Assembly (NCBI GenBank): GCA_035544215.1
Contig: DATKHY010000007.1
Location: forward strand, 248,001-312,000
DNA: 64,000 nucleotides
From: Candidatus Binatia bacterium
GTDB lineage: Bacteria; Vulcanimicrobiota; Vulcanimicrobiia; Vulcanimicrobiales; Vulcanimicrobiaceae
Direction: 5' to 3'
Shown here: positions 58,164 through 64,000 of the stretch, in pieces
How the letters are laid out: each line of letters opens with the position of its first letter
Position numbering within the stretch: the stretch's first letter is position 1
The notes under the pieces: generated by a model
Told to the model about the DNA's origin: nothing
Seen by the model: the letters and a program-made list of their open reading frames with translations, nothing else
The model's database searches: none
Made by a program: the position numbers and the translations under genes

Positions 58164-59595
58164 TTGGAAGAGTGCCGGCGGGGAGGCTGGCGCCGAAGAG
58201 CACGTCAGCGAGGCCGCCGATAGAGGCCTCGTCGTCGCCATACGCAGCGACGAGGTGGCGCGCGCTCGCGAACAGCCCCACGTCGAACGGTTCGAGCAAC
58301 GAGACGACGAGCGCATCTGGATAGCGCTGCAAGATGTCGCCTATCGCTGCAGCCTGCTGCGGATAGAGATGCGCGCGCCGCGCGAGCAGGATGGCGCGAC
58401 GTTGCGAGCGCGCGAGAGCGTCGAGTATGCCGCGCACCTCGGTTTCGTTCGGCGCGATCGGCACGTCGAGGGTCTCCATCGCCGGCGCCTCGCGATCCAG
58501 CGTCGCCGCGGTGCCACCGAACGACACCGCGATCGATGCGAGCGGGTCGGCGTGCGCGATGCCGCGCAGCAGCGTCACGGCGCGGCGCGCGATCTCGCGG
58601 CCCAAGCCTGGATGCGGCGGGAACGTGTCGAGTGGAAGCGGCTGCGATCCGGCCTGGCGCAGCGTCTGCACGCGCGTGAAGGCTTCTTCCAATCGCGCCG
58701 ACAGCAGGCGCCCGCGGTCAACCGCAGCGACGATCGCCGCGACAGCATCGTTCGCGGCGCCGAGATCGTGGCTGAACACCAAGAGGTCCGCGCCCGCCGC
58801 GAGGGCCTCGACGGCGTTCGCCTCCGCGCCGCGCCGCGCGACCGCGTTCATCTCCAAACAATCGGTCGCGAGCGCGCCACGAAATCCGAGCTCCTCGCGC
58901 AGAAGCGCGGTCGCGATGCGCTGCGATAACGTCGCCGGATAGAGCGCGTCGAATTCGCGAGCCATGACGTGCGCGCTCATCATCGCGGGCGCCTGACGTG
59001 CGACCGCGGCGAATGGAACGAGGTCGCGCTCGCGCAAAGTAGCTTCGGCGGCCTCGATCATCGGCAGCGCCTCGTGCGAATCGACCGCCGTCGAGCCGTG
59101 GCCGGGAAAGTGCTTGTAGCAGGAGAGGATGCCGCCGTCGTGCAGCCCGCGGCCGAACGCGGCGCCGAGCTCCGCGACGCGTTGCGGATCGGCGCCGAAC
59201 GAGCGCGTGCCGATCACCGTGTTGCGCGGATCCAGCGCGAGGTCGAGCACCGGCGCGAAGTCCAGCGTGCAGCCGGCTCGGCGCAGATCGAATGCGGTCT
59301 GCTGGCCGGCGCGGCGCGCGAGCTCGAGATCGTCCGCGGCGCCGAGCGCCATCATCGGCGGCATCGGCTCGACGCCTTCGTGTAACCGCGCGACGCGGCC
59401 ACCTTCCTGATCGATCGCGATAAGCGCTTCGCCGTCGCGAGCACGCAGCTCGTCGGTGAGCGCGCGAACCTCGGCCAGCGTCGCTTCGCGCGCGAACAGC
59501 AGGTAGCCGCCGAAGCGCGGGAAGTCGCCGGCGAGGCGCGCACCGGCAATGCCGGCGACGACCACGCCGCGCGCCAGCGCCGCCGTATCGGTCAT
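58159..59595 (-). CDS. nagZ: Glycoside hydrolase family 3 beta-N-acetylhexosaminidase (NagZ-like)
   Basis: NagZ-type enzyme that frees GlcNAc from GlcNAc-anhydroMurNAc fragments, supplying AnmK. In 478 residues it shows IAIDQEGGRVARL, 'TLDFAPVLDL', the His-Asp dyad loop CYKHFPGHGSTAVDSHEALP that marks NagZ-like GH3 enzymes, and the nucleophile Asp in LATDCLEMNA. It is longer than the ~340-residue NagZ of enterobacteria: the extra C-terminal ~130 residues form the second (alpha/beta sandwich) GH3 domain seen in Gram-positive NagZ. No signal peptide is seen, which suggests cytoplasmic recycling. Its ATG overlaps the ABC ATPase stop (ATGA). Confidence 0.93.
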   Translation of the reverse strand: MTDTAALARGVVVAGIAGARLAGDFPRFGGYLLFAREATLAEVRALTDELRARDGEALIAIDQEGGRVARLHEGVEPMPPMMALGAADDLELARRAGQQTAFDLRRAGCTLDFAPVLDLALDPRNTVIGTRSFGADPQRVAELGAAFGRGLHDGGILSCYKHFPGHGSTAVDSHEALPMIEAAEATLRERDLVPFAAVARQAPAMMSAHVMAREFDALYPATLSQRIATALLREELGFRGALATDCLEMNAVARRGAEANAVEALAAGADLLVFSHDLGAANDAVAAIVAAVDRGRLLSARLEEAFTRVQTLRQAGSQPLPLDTFPPHPGLGREIARRAVTLLRGIAHADPLASIAVSFGGTAATLDREAPAMETLDVPIAPNETEVRGILDALARSQRRAILLARRAHLYPQQAAAIGDILQRYPDALVVSLLEPFDVGLFASARHLVAAYGDDEASIGGLADVLFGASLPAGTLPI

Positions 59596-60560
59596 GCGAG
59601 CGCGATCCCGGTTGCGCGGTCGAAACGGCGCACGTGCTGCGCCGGAAGATCGAGCCCGACGAGCTCGCCGATTTGCGCGCGGCGCGAAGCAGCTACGCGA
59701 ACGACCACCGCGCCGCGCTGCGTCGCGACCTCGAGGTACGCGTCCGCGCCCGTCGGCTCGCGGCGCGCGATCCGGCCGCGCAACGCGCCGTCGCCGTCTA
59801 GCTGAACGTGCTCCGGCCGGATGCCGACGATCGCGTCGCCGTCGGAGAGCAAATTCATCGGGCGTTCGCCGAGGAATTGCGCCACTGCGATCGTGCGGGG
59901 AGAGTCATAGACGCGCTGCGGCTCGCCGACGTCCTCGATGCGCCCCTCGACGAGCACCGCGAGCGCGTCTCCGACGCTCATCGCCTCGACGTGATCGTGC
60001 GTTACGTACAGGATCGGACCGGCGAAGCGCTGTCGGACGCCGATCACCTCATCGCGGACCGAGCGTCGCAGCGACGGATCGAGGTGCGCGAGCGGCTCGT
60101 CCAGCAGCAGCGCGAGGGGATCGGAGAGGAGCGCGCGCGCGATCGACGCGCGCTGGCGTTCGCCGCCCGAGAGGTGCCGCGGGCGCCGGTCGAGGTGTTT
60201 GTCGACGTGCAGCGCAGTCGCAGTTGCCGCGACGGCATCTTCCCGCGAGCCCCGGCGCTGCGCGAAGCGCAGATTCTGACGCACGGTCATGCTCGAAAAC
60301 AGCGCGTCGTCCTGAAAGACGAGCGCGATGCGGCGATCCTGCGGCGGCAGCGTCGCGACCGATTCGCTTCCCAGCCGCACGTCGCCGCTGCGCACGGGCA
60401 GAAGCCCCGCGATCGCGCGCAGCAGCGTCGTCTTGCCGGCCCCCGAGGGGCCGACCACCGCGAGCGTCTTGCCGGCGGCGACGTCGATCGAGACGCGATC
60501 CAGCGCCGGCGTACTGCGCGCCGCATAACCGGCAACGAGCGCCTCGGTTGCAAGCCGCAT
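59592..60560 (-). CDS. ABC transporter ATP-binding protein, sugar-type (MalK/UgpC-like)
   Basis: The 322-residue ATPase has Walker A VVGPSGAGKTT (residues 36-46), Q-loop VFQDDALF, signature HLSGGERQRASIARAL, Walker B ALLLDEPLAHLD and the switch TVTHD-like 'YVTHDHVEAM'. After residue 225 a C-terminal TOBE/regulatory domain begins (RPMNLLSDGDAIVGIRPEHV), as in MalK, MsiK and UgpC. No permease or binding protein is adjacent, so it may serve several importers elsewhere, as MsiK does. Coupling to nagZ through an ATGA overlap suggests uptake of wall sugars. Confidence 0.92.
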   Translation of the reverse strand: MRLATEALVAGYAARSTPALDRVSIDVAAGKTLAVVGPSGAGKTTLLRAIAGLLPVRSGDVRLGSESVATLPPQDRRIALVFQDDALFSSMTVRQNLRFAQRRGSREDAVAATATALHVDKHLDRRPRHLSGGERQRASIARALLSDPLALLLDEPLAHLDPSLRRSVRDEVIGVRQRFAGPILYVTHDHVEAMSVGDALAVLVEGRIEDVGEPQRVYDSPRTIAVAQFLGERPMNLLSDGDAIVGIRPEHVQLDGDGALRGRIARREPTGADAYLEVATQRGAVVVRVAASRRAQIGELVGLDLPAQHVRRFDRATGIALA

Positions 60561-60565
60561 CGATG

Positions 60566-60859
60566 CTACGCGCGATCGAGCGCGGCGTACTCCGCGCGAG
60601 CCGCGGCATCTCCGGACCGCGCGCGCTCGACGACGTCGCGCAGCCGCACCACGGCCGCGTCGTCCGCCTTCTTCCCGCCGAGAACCAGGCGTAAGGCGAT
60701 CAGCGACAGATCGGGCGTGCGCGCTCCGAGCCGCTCCATTCCCTCATAAAACGGCGCCGCACCGGGAGCTTCGGGCCGGCGCCGGAGCAGGTCGCGCACG
60801 ACCTCGGCTTTCGGGGGCGAACAGTCGAGAAGATAGCCGTCGAGCAACTCGAACTCCAT
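60566..60859 (-). CDS. Small protein of unknown function
   Basis: The 97-residue protein begins MEFELLDGYLLDCSPPKAEV and is otherwise helical and charged (VVRDLLRRRPEAPGAAP, DVVERARSGDAAARAEY). A longer start ATG lies 6 bases upstream (60865). It is 5 bases ahead of the ABC ATPase gene on the same strand and probably begins that operon. Its start codon lies only a few bases from the divergent protease ATG at 60864, so the promoters must lie inside the coding sequences or overlap them. I do not recognise a family. Confidence 0.55.
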   Translation of the reverse strand: MEFELLDGYLLDCSPPKAEVVRDLLRRRPEAPGAAPFYEGMERLGARTPDLSLIALRLVLGGKKADDAAVVRLRDVVERARSGDAAARAEYAALDRA

Positions 60860-60863
60860 CGGC

Positions 60864-62321
60864 ATGGGGTTCGCCGCTCGGATGGGTTTGCTCTTCGCGC
60901 TGCTTGCGGCGACGCTCGGGGCCAGCCGGAACGAAAACGGCGTCGTCCGCCTGCTCGAGCAGATGCGCGGCGCAAGCGGCCCCGTCTGGCAGGCCCACAT
61001 CGTCTCCGTGGCGCGGTTGAATTTCAACGGAGCGGCGGCCGTCGTCTCGACCGACAGCGAGGGCCTGCGCGTGTTGGTGCGCCACTGCATCGGCGAGCTC
61101 TGCGACGGCACGTACTTCGACGGCCAGCGGATCTACTCGTTCAATATGAACGGCACGATGGTCGCGTCGTCACAGCAGCTCGAGCCGTTTCTCCGGTCGC
61201 TGCGTATCGTCGCCTCGCTGGATTTCCTCACGCCAACGTTTATCGGGCGCGGCGGCCGAGTCGGCGCGGCCGCCACCGATTCCGTCAACGGGAAGCCCTA
61301 CCGCACTTTCGTGATCGGCGACTCGAGCTCGGTGCCGTTGCGGCTGTTCGTCGATCCGCAGAGCGGTCTGGTGCGCTTCGCCCGCTCGCTGGATGGGCGC
61401 GATACGTTCGAGTATCGCGGCTACCGGCGCGTGGGCGCGTTCGTGCTCGCCTTCGAGGTGCTGCACAACGGACGCGTCTTTGAGCGCTACGACGACCGCG
61501 CCGCGGTATCGTCGGGGTTTCATCCCCCGCGCGGGCTGGTCCCATCGTTCAGCGGCGTGCCCGACGCAATTCCCACCGATCAGAGGGCGGTGACGCCGAT
61601 CGTCGACTGCATCATCGGCGGCATCGCCGTGCGCTGCCTGGTGGACACGGGCAACTCCGGCCTCTCGATGAGCACCGAGCTCGCGAGCCGCCTGGGCGCT
61701 CCGGTGGTGGGGACGTATCAGGTACGCGGATTGGGCGGCTACTCGACCCAGGTGGTTCGAGCCGGACCACTGCGCATCGGCAACGCCACTTATCCGGAGG
61801 CGTACTATATCGTGCTCAACGATCTGCGCCGCTACGGTTACGACGCCGTGCTCGGCGCGGATCTCCTAAGCGCTTCGGGTATCGAGATCGACAGCGCCGC
61901 GCACGTCGTGCGTCTGCAGGCTCCGCCGCTGCAAAACGCGATCACGGTGCCGCTTACGTTCGAGCACTTCGTTCCGATCGTGACGGTCGGGCTCGGTGAA
62001 ATTCAGGCGCAGCTTGCAGTAGATACGGGCGACGAGTCGAATGTCAACCTTGGGTACGAATTTTATGCCAAGCATCCGGGACTGTTCAGCGTCACCCAGC
62101 GCCGCGCCGTCGGTGGAATCGGCGGCAGTAGCATCGAGATGATCGGCGAAATACCCGAGGTGCGAATCGGGGACTACCGCACGGGTCCGCAGCGCATCGG
62201 CGCGACGCAGACGTTGGCTGGCACCGCTTTCGGCCATCTCGGAGCCGCCTTTCTGGATCAGTTCCTCGTCCAACTCGACTACGGCGCGAGCGAGCTGCGC
62301 CTCGTTCCGAGGCGAGGTTAA
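60864..62321 (+). CDS. Two-domain retropepsin-like aspartic protease, exported
   Basis: The 485-residue protein starts with a signal peptide (MGLLFALLAATLGASRN if the inner ATG at 60882 is used). Residues 25-230 form a beta-rich unknown region. Two retropepsin-like domains follow, each with its own D-T-G: LVDTGNSGLSM (Asp261) with GADLLSASGIEID, and AVDTGDESNVNL (Asp387) with GAAFLDQFLVQLDY. A single chain with two catalytic D-T-G lobes resembles pepsin-like or fused gag-protease-type enzymes and could form an internal dimer. The second site has acidic DE after DTG, which may alter activity. Confidence 0.82.
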   Translation: MGFAARMGLLFALLAATLGASRNENGVVRLLEQMRGASGPVWQAHIVSVARLNFNGAAAVVSTDSEGLRVLVRHCIGELCDGTYFDGQRIYSFNMNGTMVASSQQLEPFLRSLRIVASLDFLTPTFIGRGGRVGAAATDSVNGKPYRTFVIGDSSSVPLRLFVDPQSGLVRFARSLDGRDTFEYRGYRRVGAFVLAFEVLHNGRVFERYDDRAAVSSGFHPPRGLVPSFSGVPDAIPTDQRAVTPIVDCIIGGIAVRCLVDTGNSGLSMSTELASRLGAPVVGTYQVRGLGGYSTQVVRAGPLRIGNATYPEAYYIVLNDLRRYGYDAVLGADLLSASGIEIDSAAHVVRLQAPPLQNAITVPLTFEHFVPIVTVGLGEIQAQLAVDTGDESNVNLGYEFYAKHPGLFSVTQRRAVGGIGGSSIEMIGEIPEVRIGDYRTGPQRIGATQTLAGTAFGHLGAAFLDQFLVQLDYGASELRLVPRRG

Positions 62322-62324
62322 GCG

Positions 62325-62891
62325 ATGACGGCGTCCGCGCTTCGCCGCCTCCGCGGATTCGCCGTCTTCATCGTCTCCCTCTCCGCCGGAACGAACGGCG
62401 CGCACGCGATGGCGCTGGATCGCTGCACGGTCGTCGCCGCACAGATGATGGACACCGTCGACTCCGACGACGCGCGCCCCGGCGACTTCTTCCGTTTCGA
62501 GACCGTCAACGCCGTGACCAACGGCGCGGACGTGGTGATTCCTCAGCGGACGATGGGCTACGGCATCGTCGCCGTCGCGTCGCCGGCGGGCCACCACGAT
62601 GCGCGCCCGGGAGTGCTTGTGCTGGAGCCGCGCTTTCTGATGCTGCCCGACGGCCGACGCCTCGGCGTCGTGCTCGATCACAACACGGACGCGCTGGACA
62701 AGGCCGGTCCGACCGACGGGATACCCGGCTACCTCGGCGCAATCCCGATTCCCGGCGTCGGCGCCGCCGTCGGCCTCTTTAATTACTTCCGCAAGGGCAA
62801 GAACATCGTGGTGCCGCGCGGCGCCATGTTCGCGCTCTTCCCGAGCGACGATCCCTCGGTCGAGCGCTGCCAAGACCACCCCGCATACTAG
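62325..62891 (+). CDS. Exported protein of unknown function
   Basis: The 188-residue protein has a signal peptide (FAVFIVSLSAGTNGAHA) and a compact beta-rich domain: GDFFRFETVNAVTNGADVVI, YGIVAVASPAGHHDARPGVL and LEPRFLMLPDGRRLGVVLD. This resembles exported domains around a GYGIV/GV pattern seen in several bacterial families, with no known role. It ends with KGKNIVVPRGAMFALF. Two Cys (DRCTVV and ERCQDH) could form a disulfide. ATG 62325 lies 3 bases after the protease stop, so the two are co-transcribed. Confidence 0.66.
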   Translation: MTASALRRLRGFAVFIVSLSAGTNGAHAMALDRCTVVAAQMMDTVDSDDARPGDFFRFETVNAVTNGADVVIPQRTMGYGIVAVASPAGHHDARPGVLVLEPRFLMLPDGRRLGVVLDHNTDALDKAGPTDGIPGYLGAIPIPGVGAAVGLFNYFRKGKNIVVPRGAMFALFPSDDPSVERCQDHPAY

Positions 62892-62917
62892 CGCGCGAAC
62901 AGTAGCGGCGCTTGCGA

Positions 62918-64000
62918 ATGCCGAGCGGGTTTCGGACGTTCCCATCCGCGGAGGCGTTGCGCCGGCCGCAGTTTGGGCTGCCCGATCTGGTCGTGATCGT
63001 CGGCGCGCTGGCGCTGCTCGTTGCGCTCGCGCGGGTCGGCTCCGGGACACTCGTGGCGTTCGTTCCGCAGAAGCATCTCGTTCCGCACGTCGATCTCGAT
63101 CCGCGTCTGCTGCCGTACTACGCGGCCCGCTCGACGCTGCGCATGTTCGTCGCGCTGATCTGGTCGTTGATCTTCACCTTCGCGTACGGATACGCGGCGG
63201 CGCACAGCCGGCGGGCCGAGCGTGTGCTGATCCCTCTGCTCGACATCTTGCAATCGGTCCCGGTGCTGGGATTCCTGACGATCACCGTCACGGGATTCAT
63301 CGCGCTCTTCCCGGGCAGCTTGATCGGGCTGGAGTTTGCGTCGATCTTCGCGATCTTCACCGCCCAGGTCTGGAATATGACGTTCTCCTTCTACCAATCG
63401 GTGCGGTCGATCCCGAAGGAGCTCGAGGAGACGGCCGAGCTCTACCGCCTGTCGCTCTGGGAACGCTTCGCCAAGATCGAGGTGCCGTTCGGGATGGTGG
63501 GGCTCGTTTGGAACGCGATGATGAGCTTCGGCGGCGGTTGGTTCTTCTTGGCCGCGAGCGAAGCGATCAGCGTCGCCAACTCCAACTACACGCTCCCCGG
63601 GGTTGGATCGTACGTCGCGGCGGCGGTCGTACAAAAGAACCTCCCCGCGCTCGTGTGGGCAGCACTCACGATCGCGATCGTGATCGTGATCGTCGATCAG
63701 CTCTTCTGGCGCCCCGTCGTCGCGTGGTCCGACAAGTTTCGCTTTGAGCAAAGCGCGGCAGCCAGCCAGCCGGCATCCTGGGTCTACGACATCCTGCGCG
63801 GGGCCCGCATTCCGAGGCTCGTCGGGCGCGCGTTGGCGCCCGCCGGCGAGGCCGTCGATCGTGCGTTGTCGCGAATGACCCCGGCGCGCGAGCGCCTGAG
63901 CACCGGCGAACGTCACGTTCTCGGCGATCGCGTTTTCAACGCGATTCTCGTCGTGGCGCTCCTGCTGCTGGTGTTCTACGTCGCCCGCTTCATGCTGACG
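62918..64000 (+). CDS. Duplicated-permease ABC transporter (COG4986-like), 5' part
   Basis: The frame starts at ATG 62918 (TTG 62912 is also possible) and stays open to the window end, giving at least 361 residues. It has a first permease domain: helices around LVVIVGALALLVALARVGSG, MFVALIWSLIFTFAYGYAAA, LDILQSVPVLGFLTITVTGF and the EAA loop ELEETAELYRLSLWERFAKI, then helices to about residue 275. A second helical segment begins near residue 330. This fits the anion-type (nitrate/sulfonate-like) ABC permeases in which two permease domains are fused. The substrate is unknown and no binding protein gene is seen here. Confidence 0.85.
   Translation, partial: MPSGFRTFPSAEALRRPQFGLPDLVVIVGALALLVALARVGSGTLVAFVPQKHLVPHVDLDPRLLPYYAARSTLRMFVALIWSLIFTFAYGYAAAHSRRAERVLIPLLDILQSVPVLGFLTITVTGFIALFPGSLIGLEFASIFAIFTAQVWNMTFSFYQSVRSIPKELEETAELYRLSLWERFAKIEVPFGMVGLVWNAMMSFGGGWFFLAASEAISVANSNYTLPGVGSYVAAAVVQKNLPALVWAALTIAIVIVIVDQLFWRPVVAWSDKFRFEQSAAASQPASWVYDILRGARIPRLVGRALAPAGEAVDRALSRMTPARERLSTGERHVLGDRVFNAILVVALLLLVFYVARFMLT

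Noticed and set aside
62888-63916. 342-codon minus-strand frame at the window end
   Set aside because: It is Arg/Asp/His-rich shadow coding opposite the ABC permease, whose frame stays open and shows membrane helices and an EAA loop.

Overview
This is a gene-dense, high-GC bacterial chromosome segment with about 56 protein genes and almost no spacer DNA. Many neighbouring genes overlap by 1-11 bases, and GTG or TTG starts that sit on the previous stop codon are common. TolC-type channels, a TonB-dependent receptor, TonB-like proteins and lipoproteins indicate a diderm cell. OpcA, an actinobacterial-style two-subunit acyl-CoA carboxylase, hopanoid-modifying HpnI/HpnK and the receptor type fit an uncultivated lineage such as Candidatus Eremiobacterota (WPS-2). 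That assignment is inference, because there is no rRNA or other marker gene here.

Layout. 1-6858 (+): one tightly coupled operon with the oxidative pentose phosphate genes gnd (partial), zwf, opcA and pgl, running directly into hpnK, hpnI and a DUF2079 membrane protein. 6922-11245: an exported unknown, an FAD reductase, a methyltransferase, and on the minus strand an ECF41-type sigma factor with VOC and DUF1801 proteins. 11303-20992 (-): a seven-gene efflux operon (LolA-like protein, TetR, EmrA, EmrB and three tandem TolC paralogues) behind a readable promoter flanked by two palindromes. 21016-32824: a histidine-utilisation region (hutH, hutU, hutI, hutF-like) with a large TonB-dependent receptor inserted on the opposite strand and four copies of a CTTCGA...CAGGATGAC repeat, one of them read as protein inside hutI. 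32856-33131: a candidate non-coding RNA with promoter and intrinsic terminator. 33207-40955: WYL regulator, exported unknown, ClpC, a DUF59 protein and a prolyl oligopeptidase. 41034-49370 (+): propionyl-CoA carboxylase beta and alpha subunits with FabI between them, then methylmalonyl-CoA mutase large subunit and epimerase. 49392-52559: TonB-like protein, MarC, an FMN-dependent hydroxyacid oxidase and a short DprA-like protein. 52549-60859 (-): a cell-wall recycling group (NagZ-like, AnmK, MurQ, serine hydrolase, DUF4127, sugar-type ABC ATPase) interrupted by one plus-strand TonB-like gene. 60864-64000 (+): a two-domain aspartic protease, an exported unknown and the start of a duplicated-permease ABC transporter gene cut by the window end.

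The parts most worth following up are the three TolC paralogues, whose differences concentrate in two segments likely to be the cell-surface loops (one bracketed by a conserved cysteine pair); the TetR-type promoter/operator; the candidate ncRNA at 32926-33131; and the repeat translated within hutI.
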